A DNA stretch of 64,000 nucleotides from Rachycentron canadum (taxonomy: Eukaryota > Chordata > Actinopteri > Carangiformes > Rachycentridae): assembly GCA_038496675.1 (NCBI GenBank), contig CM076650.1, positions 25,165,498-25,229,497 on the forward strand, written 5' to 3'. Within the stretch, counting starts at the first letter, position 1. Each line of letters begins with the position of its first letter. Under the pieces are notes generated by a model that was not told the DNA's origin, did no database searches, and worked only from the letters and a program-made list of their open reading frames with translations. Shown here in pieces: positions 12,491 to 27,100 of the stretch. The position numbers and the translations under genes were made by a program.

Positions 12491-15269
12491 CTCCCTCTAG
12501 CCTTGTCATTTATCATCATAAAAGTCAGCTTTATATCTCGAAGCGTCAGAGAGGTCATGCTGCACTCATACACCTTCAGAGGGCCAGTCAAGCAGTGACA
12601 GTATTTACCGGCATAAAGCACCGGTTTCCATGAAAAGAAGTGAGAGAGCTTCACCTGGATCAGAGCATTCTTGATGACTTGGCTCACATCTTGCCTCCAT
12701 TCTGCAACATCAGGGTTGTGGTCATCAAGGTTGGATGAAAAGGCAAGCAGATGAGATCGGAAATATTCTGCAGGGAGGTAAATGCGTGAAATGATTTTAG
12801 TTTGTGTCCGAGTTCAGTCTTTTGATATAGCTCACGCGGACAAAAATCGACCTCATCTATTGTGACTTTTATTTTTATTTTTTGGTTTATTTGCATGTTA
12901 ATGAACACAACTACAAAATACACAACACAAACATGAGAGATAGAAATGAAAAAGTGCTACTTTACATCCACAGTCCCCAGGGGAAGTTACATAAAACAAA
13001 ACAAAAAAAAAAAAACAACACGTCGCAAAACACAACAACAATAAAAAGTACACAAATGTATTCAGCTGCACACTTAAAGTTAAAAGTGATGACGAATCTG
13101 ATTTCTCCTGAGCCAGTGTTTGAGATGGTAAAGCAATAATCAACGTGTGAAAATATAATTGAGTATAAAAACACTCTGGCAGCATGATCCTATGAGAAAT
13201 AAAATGTGATCAATTGATTTTTACTGCCATCTCATGCACAATGTCAAGCTCTTCCCCTTTCAGGAGGACATTGCAATTTGACATCTCTGCTGGTTACTCT
13301 GTGAACATCATTCACCATTTTTTTTTTTTTTTTAGTATTTGGACTTAATAAGACCATGGCTCATTGCAGATGTAAGAAGTAAGGAGGCTATTTTTGAACG
13401 TTCCCCTCTGAACGTTCCCCTCTGAACATGTATTAGGTAAAACATCAATATAAAGTGCAATATGGTAATAAAGTGTAAATTGGTCCAACAAAATCCCCAC
13501 ACTAAGGTGGGGATTTTGTTGGACCAAACACGTACACACAAAACACTATGGACATGTACACAAAACACTAATGGATAGATATGATTTCACCTACGTTATG
13601 TCATCACATCATTAATTGTTGCAAATAAATGAATAACATCTACTCTCTGTGTCCCAACATAAAGTGTCTCCACTTTACTGAATTCAATCTCTTTCACAAT
13701 TGCCAGACGATTTTGCTGTTGACTCTTTGGGATTTTATCATTTCAGTGTTGTAGTTTTTAAATGAATGTGAAATATTTTTCGAACCTTTCTTCAGAAAAC
13801 AATCTCATTATGGTCTGACAGACCAGTCGATTCATGAAGCATCAAGTTATTCCTGTTTTTGAACAATGGGTTATTTTTATAGGTTGCTCTATTAGTTGTG
13901 TAAGGTGAAAGTGATCAGTGATTTATTTATTTTTTTTTTTTTGAAAATTAATATTAAAATAACCCATTAGAATTATTTCTTTGATAGGATCACAGTGATT
14001 GTGAAGAACTTGAAATCAGTCATGAAAATCTACCTAAGGTTTTCATACATAGAATTACAAAAAAAAAAGGTATTTCAGTAGAGTGCAAAGCTTAGCTCTT
14101 ATTTTTCTTCAATCTTTTCGTATCTCACCAAAGGAAATGTTTAGATCTGGAAATACAGCAATGGTACAATTTAGCAGAAGAGGTCAGGCCATCAGACAGG
14201 ATCCAAACAATCCAAAGATTTATCCACCTGACAGCTAAACCTGTGTTTACTTAATGTGAACTTTATGGCACAGATGTTTCATTTCAAAATGCATGTAATT
14301 TGAATAATCTGAACAATACTTGACTTGGTTGGCTCAGTGAATATCAGAAATAATACAGATACCCAGTGGATTTGATTGATACAGTTCTAAATAATAACAT
14401 TAAAAAATGAAATGCATAAAATATATATATATATATATATGCATGTAAATAGATATAAATGCATGTATATATGTATGTAAAAATCCAAAGAAAGTAAGTT
14501 TCATAGTTTAGGTGCCACAATTTCATTATAATTTTTTAGCCTAGGGTGAGAAATGACAAACCCTGATCAGAGAACTGCTGGGTATGAAGGGATGCAGAAC
14601 TCTTGAGGTGAGAACAATAATCTTTAACAATGCGAATTAATAACTAATACTAAGTAACAAACTACCTTTTACAATGGATTGCGCTATGAGTGACGAACAT
14701 TTAACTGGTGTGTTGTTTGGTTACACCAACAACAAAAGCATGGAGTGAGAGAATGAGGGCAGCCAATGAAGACGGTGAGGAAATCATTAACAGGAAGGAT
14801 AGGTCAGCTCTCTAATTTTGGCAAGTACAGAATTATAAGCCTCTTTACTGGACATGCTATACTTACAACTTTATTGCTCATCTATAAGCTATTAATAATA
14901 AATCAGCATAGCCACAATCCTTTGTACGATTACTTAATTGTAAAGTGGTATCATTTGGGGAGTGTAATGTCATGTAACCGATGGGAAAGATGGTCAAAAA
15001 CAAGCGAAATAAGACCCACTTGTAGTTAAGCGGAATCATTCTTTAATAAAGATAGATAATAAACATGTGGTGACGCGTGTCAGTGTGTTTACAGAGCAAC
15101 AGAATCCCAGTGGAGATGGAGGCGATTAGTTGGCTCACCGTGGACAGCGATGTTTTTTCTGTCCTGCAGAATAGTATTCCCTGCAGACACCTGCACAGTG
15201 ACAGTATTGATACCTTCCTGGGAGAATGTGCACGCTACACTTCCCTCTAGGGTGATTACTGGCTGCTGG

Positions 15270-15317
<48 letters not shown>

Positions 15318-18300
15318 TGGGGGGTGGTGGGATAGGAGGGAGAGATGAAGAGAGTCACTCTGGGGCTTCCCAAGAGAGGCCCTTATCAGTGGCTGGTTAA
15401 CATCTCACACTGCTGTTATTTACACTACAGAGGTGTCAGCCTGCTGCCACACTCACAAATGCACACGCACGAGCCAACACAAAGAGCTTCACGACGATCT
15501 GCCCGGTGCGATCTGCACACGGTATCGCGGCCTGCGGAGAGTCCACCGTTTGACACCAGCAGCTCCTTCCTTTTACGCACTTCTCCATTCGTTCTTCCTA
15601 CAGCTCGAAAACACTAATACTGCTGTGGTTTTACACCAACCGAAATAACTACCTGATATTGAACACATTTTACCCAGCTACAATTATGAGGACAGACAGC
15701 GACAGACATAGACCTTCCACTGTACAGTGCATCTGTACCAAGATGTCATCTCACAGCCTTTTTTTGTAAGTGGAAGTTTTTTTGTTTTTTTTTCAATAAG
15801 TAAGCACCTTGAGTCGGAGAGAAGGGTTGATGTAAACGCAGTGAGGGACGCTGAGGTCAACTGCAAAGGTCAAATTCTACTGGAGAACTAATTCCTGCTA
15901 CTAAGCGCATGAACGGACATAAAATGGCAGGTCAGTACAGGCAGCTGCATATCCGTGGAGTAACCCTAAGAACTGTAAGGTTAAAATGATCCCACTGCTT
16001 GCGTGATGATGATTGTTGGCATTAAAATCACAAATTACTGCCGAATGAACCGCAGGCTTGTCAACCAACGATGGGCCATCACTGAATGGAGAGAGGTCCG
16101 TGAAGATCAGACACGTGGAGGGGGCCAGTGAAGAGAATGACGGGAACGGTAAAAACTTTATGGATTTTCATCACGGCCGACCGAGGCGGCGGGATTTCTC
16201 CCGGTGCTCTCGATGGCCAGATGGATCTGTTGTCGATGTGTTTGTAAGTGAGAGAGCAAAGCGAGGGGGCGGGATTCAATGCATCGCGCGCAGCACTAAG
16301 ATAAAATCAATTTTACTGATTTTAAATAGTAAAAAGAATGAAAAGCCAATATGCGGAGGTCAGGGTCGATATCGTGGCAGGCGTTCACAGACAAATTAAC
16401 GTACAGGAGAGCGTGCGGAACAAAATCAGATCGCAGTTGTTCACAGAGAGATGGAAAAGGAAAAAATAAAATAAATTTAAAAAAAAATTCCATGACTTCT
16501 TATATAACTGCTTTGTTTTGCTGCTCCAAAATGATGTGACCTGTATTTTGAAACTTTTTACCACCAACCAAAGTAATCAACTGAAATCTCCTCGATTTCA
16601 GCTCCGCATTGCCATAACGGTTCTCTCATTTTGGAGCAAGAAGAGTCAGCAACCTACTTACTTTCCAGTGGCCAAAGGTGTAAAAGAAGCAAAAGCTCAG
16701 AGAGAAGTGGCGAAGTCCTGAGTGTACAGTACCTCTGTGTTATTTCCGATCCACCAGATGTAGGTGACTGTTCCCACTTGGCTGGGCCACAGAACAGCAG
16801 TCAAGTTTACTTCCTTATTCCTCACTGCCACAAAGGGAGCTGAGAGATGGATATACTCCAGCTGACCTGCATGGGCACACACATATATCACAGCGTGAAC
16901 TCAATGTACTGCACCACCACAACAATGCGCAAAAAGAACAAAAAAAAAAAAAGGGGGGGGAAACAACAACTTTATCATTTCAAATGAAGAAAACAAGAGG
17001 GAGAGTAGGTTCATAGGTTGGTGCAGGATGGAAAGAGAAGGGTTCGTGAGTTTGCTCAGAATTCTCCCCTGCATTGGGACCATCGGCTGCCATCTGTGTG
17101 TTATTTTTCATCTGTGGCACTCCTGAGCCTGCGGTGACTCTATTTGTATGGCTGGCACATAGGATTGACAGATCGGTGGGGGCAACAGCACTCCCTGATC
17201 AATAAGTCAGCTCTGTTACATCTGTCACCCCCTGAATACACCAGGGGTGGTCAGCCCTGTTACATATGAGGCTGCAGAGGCTTCCTTAGGCCGAACGACT
17301 ACGAAGCATAAGCTGACTTGAGTGGGAGCGTAATGGGATTTGTTCTACCTCACTTGTTTGTTTGGTTATGGGAGGAGAGCATGCTCTGTGAAGAGATAAA
17401 GCACAGAATGCGGTACACTGTGTACCATCTGACAGCTGCAGTTCAACTAAATGTGATCAAAAGTGGGAAGCGGAAAGAGCAGAACGCAGGAGCACAAAAT
17501 GTGAAGGAATGTGTGTGTGTGTATATATATATATATGTATGAAAAAACATTTGTCTACACAAGTCTTACAAAACTCTTCATTATCTCACATGTTACATGC
17601 AGGTAGAGCAAAGCAGTCTCTGAACCGAGGTTGTTCTCCCCGGTGGCAGTCACCCGGTAGATTCCCACAGCTTTGTAGATGTGTTTAATGCCATCCTCAA
17701 TGGAGCTCACATTGGAGTATGTCAGTGCGTGGCCGTCTCCAAAGTCAAGAGTAATGCTTGTCCTCACCCCGTCACCCTATGCAGACAAACACTTTCAGGA
17801 TATCTGCAGGTTTTGTCACCCACAGATTAAATCGTAGGTGAAGCTTGACACTTTCACTGCAAAAAATGAAGCATTTGGTTGTCATTGGGATCATTATGCT
17901 AAAAAGTTACGCACCGATGGCGCTGTAATAGCTAGACTGACGTGTACACCAAGTGGTTTTAAATTAAGATAGCTTTCTTTAAATGTCAGTAAATCATTTT
18001 TTTTTTTTTTTATCAGCTATAATATTCTTGCATTTTGCACATGCAACGTTAGCATGTGAATATACTGAGCGAATGAAATGGTCAGCGCCCTGCACGATTG
18101 CTTTGTCACAGAAACAATGCAGTCAGAAGGACAACCTAAGTACAACCGTTTCTTTTCAGGAACTGTTAAGCCAATTTTTCACGTTGCACTTGTGGTTGAT
18201 ATTGAAAATAGGTACAATTCACACTTTCAAAATGTTTCCGTTCTGAATATAAAGTCCGCGAGGCGTTTTGAGAAGCACAGGAAAAGAGCTTACCTCCTCC

Positions 18301-18482
18301 AGAAAAACAAGGAAGGTGACATTGGCACCTAATGCGGCCGTCAGCGTGCCCTCACTGGTGACCAGGTGGAGACCTTTGGGTGCTTGGATGGAACACTGCT
18401 GCCTCCTGGCTGTGTACTCCACGCTGACTCCAGCTGTGCAGTTATTGGAGACAACTTTCCTGTAGCTGGAGGTAGACAAGCA

Positions 18483-18519
<37 letters not shown>

Positions 18520-21164
18520 ACATGTGGATATGACCGGTCGTACATTTATACAGATGTGGAAACGACAATTCAATTCGATTCTCATTACAGGTCAGGGAGA
18601 ACACCTACAAATCAAAAAGGTTTGTCGTTCTTTGAATTAAGAGTCAGAAATGAATTTAAAGTGCCGAGAATATGCTCAATAAAAAGTCACGTGGAGACTG
18701 TTCCAGGCGTTTTAAAGTGGACAGATCTGGATATTGTCTGAAGGAAGTTCCTGGCTACAATGTCTGCCGCTTCACGATGTCATCAAACATCTTTTTTTTT
18801 TTGTTATTGTTTCAATTGAGACCCTTAGAGGCAGAAGTTTTTGTGCTGTAGGTAAAAAAGTGCATTTTGGTCTGAACAAATGAATGTACCATGAAATAGC
18901 CGGAAATAGCACATTCGCAGTTTGTCCATCGTGCCAGAGAGTCAATAAAAACAAATGGAATGGTCTAAGTTGTCATTTTCACATTCAATGTGTTTTCGAT
19001 TGATTTGTGACATCAGTTTGGATTGAGTAACAGGCGAACAATCATTCCACTCAAAAAGCTACTGGTGCTTTGAGCAGCACAGTGGCTTAATTTGTATTTT
19101 TTATTTTTTTATTTTTCCCCCCTGAGCTATTGTTAATTAGAAAGATGAAAAGAAAAGAAAAGAAAAGAAAAGAAAAGAAAACATCCTTTTATTCATCATT
19201 CACTCTCCTGATGGCTTCTTTGTCTGTGATGCATTTGCAAAGAAAAACAAAGCGAGCCCATTATACTTGGGCAACTTTTGCTGTGTCCACACAATGCCTG
19301 CTGTAAATGAAGGCTTACTTAGCTGTGTTTTCATAGCCGAGCCTTTTTCTGCCTGCGCTGTAATCCATTCTCCTCTAAATGGTTGCTTCAAATGTGGCTT
19401 CATTTGCTTGATAGGTAAGCAAATGCATAATTTCTTTACTTTATGTCATTACAGTGTACTGCATCCAAGGTATTGTCTCTGCGATAGAAACACAAACCTA
19501 GGTGTTTGGCTGACTGCCGAGTAATATTCTGAACACGATGAAACTATTGCCGAAGTCTAACATTTGACTGTGTGGTCACAGAAGCCACAGCTTGACCATC
19601 CACACGCACACACGTCATAGGCAACCGTGTCCAGTGCTGCGGGTCCCTATTGCGACACCCTGTGCTGCATGTAGTCCGCCGTGTGCCGTTTACCCAGTGC
19701 TGTTGAGAAAAGTCATCCCTGTGCTGCAACTCCTGGACACCGACGATGGATGGAACCAAAAGGCGGGGCTGCACTTACCATCGCTCCGTCTCTCGTAGCC
19801 GTAATCACTACAACAATAAAAGCAGACAAAAACATAAACAGTCACCCAGTCAGGAGACCACAGAATAAACACTGAAACAGGATTGGTGCAAGTATTCCTG
19901 AGGCTCTCTAATGTGTAAATTCTAAGACACAGGCTACTACTACATGTGTCACTTTACTTAAAAAAAAAAAAAAAAAAAAAAAGTCAGCTGTTAACCACAG
20001 ACCTCTGTCAAAAGATAATAGAATATCCTGAGCTGTTAAAAAAAAAATGCGTCCTGTATTTTAGACAAATTTCTCATGTTAAAGTTCCGACACATAATTG
20101 TGAAGTGCACCATGTATTGGGCTTCTAATAGTTCCAGCAACTGCTCTGTGCCTCTTTGGTTCTTTTGAAACAGCCCACAAATTAAAAGGCAGAGCAGAGC
20201 TATGTCCCCAAAATGATAGCGACAAATTGCTCCAATTAGTGCGACGTGCACACAGATGCAAAAGTGTTGTGATTGTTAATCAAAGCTATTAGCCATGTTG
20301 ATTTATGGTTTTGATGGCGCTTACTCCAAGAGCTGCCTTACTCAAGAGACATACAGACTTGGGACCAAAACAAGAAAAAAAAAAAAAAAAAAAAAAAATA
20401 GCGATATTAATAAAGTTGATAATAAAAGAAAGCAGGTTGCGAGAAAAAACATCATTTTGGACTGGAGCTGCAATAAAGAGTCACCAGCAGCAGCTACAAA
20501 AGCTGAGGATTCTTATTTTTCCTCTGAAAACTGTGTCCTGAAAGGTGCGAAGAGTGACAGCCATTCAAGTGAAATCAAAACTGAATATTTTATAACGACC
20601 ACTCCCACCTGCGCACAGACGCACACAGGTAGACATCTGACCAGCGGACTGGTTTCCACTTTGCAGCCGCAGAGAGAATCTACTAAAGCCGCTCTGTAGT
20701 TACCATCTGAAGGATCCATGCAGCTGACGCCCTATCTTTTAATCCAAAAAAAGTATTTCTACAATTGATCAGACTTGGTGCCAAATGCATGACAAATACC
20801 AAGATTAACAGTTAGCAGATGTTATATGTTGTGATCTGTTTTCTCTTGTTGGAGTAGTTTGTTAAAAGAAAAAAAGTATCCAGTTGTTTCAGGTACATCT
20901 TGGATGGTATAAACTGGCTTCCTCAAACCCAAGAGCATGTTATCAAGTTCAGTGATGATTTTTTTTTTTTTTTTTTTACAAAACCTTTTTGCTTTCTACT
21001 CAAAGTTTAAAAGGCATTAGCTTTCCACATCTGGAGTTTGAGTGATGCCTCGCCTGCGAACTAGAGATGCACCGATCCGATACTCAGCATCGGTGTCGGT
21101 CCAATATTGGCCAGAAAATCACTGGATCGGATATCGGAAGAAAAAGATCCATTAAACAAGATAA

Positions 21165-21199
<35 letters not shown>

Positions 21200-24100
21200 C
21201 CTCAATTATCACATCAGTGCTCAATCCAACTTTGAGCACAGATGAGCAGCACGAGTGTCACGTGATCAGTAGCGAGAGTGCGAGTGAAACCTGTCAGCAG
21301 CGGCGTTATGTCAGTGGCGTGGAGTTATTTTAAGTTAGCAGACACAAAAAAAACAAAAACAAAACCAAAACAGCCAAATGCAAGTTATGCAATGCGAGTG
21401 AAAAAGTGAAAAAAAAAAAAAGTTTTAATAAATAGAAGCAGTATTGCATAACTGAGTCATGCTGTGGGGGTGTGTATTTTTTTTTTTTTTTTAGATGGCC
21501 AGGCTTAAGCGAAGCGCATCCAGCCAAATATGATACACAGTTTAGTTGTTTAGGAGAGTCAAAAAGATCATATCGGGTTAGTATGGGCATCAGTGAAGTG
21601 GTATCGTCCCATCCCTACTACTGACCATAAAACTCAAAATACTATCAGTATGCAGTAACTGGGACAAAGTGAGCGACACACGATGACAAGTCCTTCCCTG
21701 TCGTGGAAACAGAAACCAAAGAGGGGGAGTTTAAAATGCAGACAGCATTGTTATGTATTGTTATGTAATATAAACAGTACAGATGTCACGTGTGGAGAGA
21801 GAGAGAGAGAGAGACACTATGACCTCAACACATAACCTAAGATTGATTCGAGCTGCATTTGGGCATTTACGACGTTCCTCAGATCCACATCGACCAAACG
21901 TGAAAGTTGAGAAAGCTTGCCTTCCTCTTCTTAAGATGAACTCATGCCAACCGGTCAAACCCACAACCTTGTGGTGCCTTGCTTTCACAGGTGGATCATT
22001 TCAAGGGCAATTCAACATCGTTCTTCAAAGTCAAAAGTAATGGCAGCATCAGAGGTCGACACATCCCGATCTTTCGTCTGTAGTTTAAGTCAAAAGCCAG
22101 TAACTCCTGCATTTCCAATGGTGCAGCTAAAATCTTTCCTTTCTTCCCTGCCTTGTCAACACCCACATATTTCAAACTCCATGCCCCAGTTAGTAACAGG
22201 CTTTATGCTTTAAGGTTGCAGTCTTCAAGCCGAAAACCAAGATAGCTCAGACAACACACATTTTAGATTTTAAAAAGCTCCCTCTAGAGCTGAAGAAAAC
22301 CTTATACAACTGTTTTCAAAGGCCGAGTAGCAGCCAGCCTTTACAATCATGACTGTAAACCATGACTTGGCTTTGTAAATTGTGGTTTATCAACCGCAGC
22401 AAAAAGGGGCATAAATATGGGCCGGTGGAAATTAATAGTATACTTACCACTCAAAGTCAGCCTCTGTGCATTCGCAAGGGCCCGACGTCATTGACACCGA
22501 GTACATCTTTCCCATCACGCACCTGGACGTGGGCTTCAGTTTCCGGTAGATTCGTTTCACTCCCATGAGGCAGGGCTCACCCTGTGGGCCCCGATTCAAA
22601 GGGGAAGCGAGAAGAAAAAAGGAACACAGAGAGACTTTTTAAAAAAAAATGAGCTGCTTTGGTAGCGCTTGCCACCATAAATAATTTACACGATGCAACC
22701 GACCATGTGCGCATCACACTGTGTGTGAAAAGCACTGTTGGCTTGCTCTGCTTCAGCTTGTTGTGCGTTCCTGTTCGCCGCCTATTTACAGGCTCATGCT
22801 GTGTGGTGTGCTAAGCTCAACAGTGTTCCTCCATTGCTAGTGTCACACCCCAGAATGTGCTGCTTGAGTACTTTTTTTTTTAGAGATTTTTTTTTTTTTT
22901 TTTTTTTGTGATATTCAGATGAATGATTAGGAAGGAGCTTCAGTCGCGAAAGCTGCCAGCACCCATTCCATTTTTAGCCGTGCATCTATGCGTAGGGAGT
23001 GAATATAAAATCAGCTGGAGTGCAAAGAAGACGAACACCAACTCGTTTGTGTTCTCTCTCCAGCCCAACACTGCTTATTATCAGAACATTCTGCCTTTGT
23101 GCATTAGGTGTCAGTAGTGAGATGCTTAAAAACCCTGGCTGTTTCCACAAATAGACTCCCAGCTCCTAAAAATATCCACAACTTACCTAGCGGTCTTATA
23201 ACAAGAATAGTGTCCTCTGGTCGTGCTCAGTTTATTTTTTTTTTAAGATTAAGACCTACACCACCTCTACATTTAGGCAGGTTAACCCTTTAACTGTCTT
23301 GGACTCTTGTCATCTCCCATGTTATACGTTTGGATCATTAGACTACTACGAGCATATGGGTGTCTAAACCAATTACGGCACTGGGCCATGAATAATGGGA
23401 CACTTTAAGTCTCGGGCTCAGCTACAGGCTTAGCCAGGTTGAGAGGTTTTTCAGGCAGGTTTAATGTATGCAGGGGAATGGGGTGAGTTCACTCAGAGCA
23501 TCAGCAGGAATCGGTACAGAATCTGCATAAGTGCTCTGGGAGCTGATGGACATCCAGCTTTGGTCCACTAACTACACGGGCAGGATAAAACCAGGGAGGG
23601 CTAGCCCCTGATGCTGAAGCCCAGCGTTTGATCGAGCTAACCCCTGAATCGGCCGGTGTTGCAGAGTAGATGAGCGCCACAGACTCTTGCTCACTTAATT
23701 TCCCATGGCGGAGCTGACGTCTTATTTTGCAATTATATCTCATTCATTTGAAACTGTTTATGTAGCAGAATGGAGGTGCATCCACAAGCTAGGAGTGCTG
23801 ACATCAAACACATAGGATCCATCTGAAATCGCTCCCTATGTGCTTCTTTGTGCACTATGTTTCCTTTCTGCTGTTGTATTTGAATTCTGTTCGCTTTTGG
23901 TGGATGTGTATATTATATAATTTTTCGGTTAATTATTTATTATTTATCAAATTATTATTAGAAGAAAAGAAGAAAATATAACCGGGACCTTGGCTTTTCT
24001 GTGTTTTTTTGTTTTGTCCCATAAATTTTTCTTTCTTTATTATTGAGAGCAGTGTCAGTGTGGATCTGCTGTGTGTGTAAAAGAAGAAAAAAGATATATA

Positions 24101-27100
24101 TAAAATTAACCACCAGTCTTGTCCAGTTGCTACATAAAAGAGACCTATCTGCACAATGATGTTTTCTTTTGTAACTTGCCATTTTTAAAAGTATGAGTGA
24201 CATAATATCCCTTAATAATATAATATCCCCCCATACAATCAAGCATTTTACGGGGGGGGNNNNNNNNNNNNNNNNNNNNNNNNNNNNNNNNNNNNNNNNN
24301 NNNNNNNNNNNNNNNNNNNNNNNNNNNNNNNNNNNNNNNNNNNNNNNNNNNNNNNNNNNNNNNNNNNNNNNNNNNNNNNNNNNNNNNNNNNNNNNNNNNN
24401 NNNNNNNNNNNNNNNNNNNNNNNNNNNNNNNNNNNNNNNNNNNNNNNNNNNNNNNNNNNNNNNNNNNNNNNNNNNNNNNNNNNNNNNNNNNNNNNNNNNN
24501 NNNNNNNNNNNNNNNNNNNNNNNNNNNNNNNNNNNNNNNNNNNNNNNNNNNNNNNNNNNNNNNNNNNNNNNNNNNNNNNNNNNNNNNNNNNNNNNNNNNN
24601 NNNNNNNNNNNNNNNNNNNNNNNNNNNNNNNNNNNGGGGGGGGGGGGGGGGGGGCACGTAGCAACCCAAAACAAAAAGAAGAGACTATTGGCCATCAGAG
24701 AGACAACACGCTTTCCTTTTTAACCTGCTTATAACCAATAATGATGATGATGATGAAAATGCTACTTGCTATATGAGTCAATCCAGAGTTATTATAGTTG
24801 AAATACTGTAAAAAAGTGATCATTCAAGAGATACTTTTTAAAAATTGCGATGTAGCACATGCTTTAACAGCAATTTGATCCAGAATGCCATATTACATCA
24901 AAAGCACATTGTTTTCAAGCTTCAGGAAAACAAAGCGCACATCTAATTTTAGATGTTTTATGAATTCTCTTCCATACAGAGACTTTCTACTAGTCCGTGT
25001 CTGGTCTAAACCTCTGGTCAGTCTGTGTCATAGAGTGTACCTGGTTGTGCAGGTGCCATGTCTGATAATCCGCCTCCGTGCACCTCCTGTTGAAGATGGA
25101 CCTGAAGTCGATTTTCACCAGCTGCCACTCAGAGCGATGACTGACGTGGCCGAATATCCTGGAAAATAGCCACGAATGCTGCGTGTTACATCCAAAACAT
25201 GGTGCAGACAATGATTGCAGTGAACTGATTGTCCCCAAGTGCTGACACTGTATCGAAAGACTGGTAGACCGTGTTCCTCTGTGCAACGGGGCTCCATTTT
25301 TGGCCAGAAATTATTCTAAAAAAACGTTGTGCACACAGCCATTTTATTGTTTGTCCTTAATCAGTAGTTGCCCTGGTGCTTTAAATACTCATAAGAGGAC
25401 CAAATGTGTTATGATGTGCTGTTTGGGAATTTTGATTAAGTATACTCAATACATACTTTTATTTTTGGTCGTAGTATTTATTCATTTATTTATTTAAAAT
25501 AAATTCCAATTTTACTTTTTTTTGATTTTTTGCATTTTACTGAGCAATCAATGTAGGGAAACAGGAAACATCAGGAGAGAGGGGCATGACACGCAATAAG
25601 TGCCCTACGAGAATTACAGTACATGTACAGGAGCCATTCCTGAGCTCCAAAACAGAAGTTGGAATAAAGCGCCCAGTCTTTACATATTTGATCTTTTTTC
25701 GTTTGTTTTTGTGCAGTAAATTTGGCCCTGATATTCTGTTCTTGAAAAACTTATTTCTTCTGAAGGCTTAAGGTAATCAGAATCGCTATCCATATTTTTG
25801 CAATGGTCAAAAACAAATCAGGTTCCAAGGTTATGAGACTAACCAGATAAATATTCCGTCTCCAGCTCAATTGAGCGGGTGTGTTTCTCTGCACTGACCC
25901 CCTCACCATTCATACCACAACATATTTATCACAATCAATCTGTCAATTAGCTCTTGAGGCACCCAAGCATGACAGGCACTTACTGTAAAAATGAGTACAA
26001 ATTGATAAGAAAACAGTGCATGATGGTCTTATGAAAACTAATGGCGTGTCTGTCAGCTGAGAGGCTCCATGCTCGAGAACTTATTTTCAGTGCAGGCCTT
26101 CCAGCATTGTCACGCTGCCCACCCCCCCCCTCCCCCTCAGCTCTTTCTCTTCTTGTCGACTATTCCTGTACATATTCTTATTCTCTGTGCCCCTCTCTTG
26201 TTGCTCCAGCTGTGCCCCATCACACTCCTGTAGCGCTGACTACAGAGCAAACTGTCAGTCTGTCATTTATGGCAAGTGTCATGAAACGCTGATGTAATGG
26301 CTGTGGAAACCCGTTGGCAACGAAACTCCTCTCCTGCAGTCAGGGAGCAGTGCAGCACTTAAGCTTTGGGCTATTCTAAGAATAAAAATGAAAGATCACA
26401 AAAGGCATCTACATAAATCTGGTTTCTGAGGACATACCAAATCATTATCACTGCTCTTCCCTCGTTTTAATTGTTTTTTAAACTAATTTCAGGTCTGTTT
26501 TTTTTTTTTTTTTTTAATTTTCCTTCATGTTCTTCAAATGGAAAGTAACATTGTGGCAAAGTATTGATCTCCTGTGATTGTAATCTGGAGACGGCCAGTT
26601 TTGATGTTGGGTAGGCCTTGAAAAAAATCTTTTTTTTTTTTTTTTTATTATTAATGGAAACAAAAACAGGCAGGCAGGAATGCTGAATCAGGCAGACTTA
26701 AACATAGATGCACGCAGCACAGGCTTATGTTAAGGCAGAGAAGAGCACACACTTGTACACACACACACACATTTGTACAATTATTTTTAGGACAATCACT
26801 GACCCAATCCATCCCCCAGTCCCTTAAAGTTTTGCCATCACTACAAAGCAAAACTTAGCAATAATAGTTCAACTTGATGGAAGGTTACAAACTCAGCATC
26901 AAACGTCATTCCTTGACTTGCCAAGAGCTGTCTACAGCAGTGGAGAGCTGTCTACAGCAGTGGAGAGCTGTCTACAGCAGTGGAGAGCAACTACATTTCT
27001 ATTTTTATCACTTCCTTTCTTCTACTAAAGGTCCCCATTCCAGTTGGTCCATCTCATCAGTTCATAGCTAATCACGATAGTGACACCTAATACTGGGTCG

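Larger units (their letters stand above)
12768..15138 (-). other. Intron 19
   Basis: 2371 bp. It holds a perfect 21-bp stem hairpin at 13480-13527 with short direct repeats on both sides, and (AT)10 at 14421-14440. Otherwise A+T-rich without recognisable content. Confidence 0.85.
18466..19693 (-). other. Intron 15
   Basis: 1228 bp. It has the A34 homopolymer at 18484-18517, (AAAAG)6 at 19148-19181 and a segment at 19325-19412 that recurs near 51449-51533. Confidence 0.85.

Noticed and set aside
24193..24723. Long open frames across the N gap.
   Set aside because: They are open only because N codons cannot be read as stops.
26600..26860. Possible immune-type cysteine-rich peptide on the minus strand (VCVCVQVCALLC).
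   Set aside because: The cysteines come from a translated (CA)n microsatellite.
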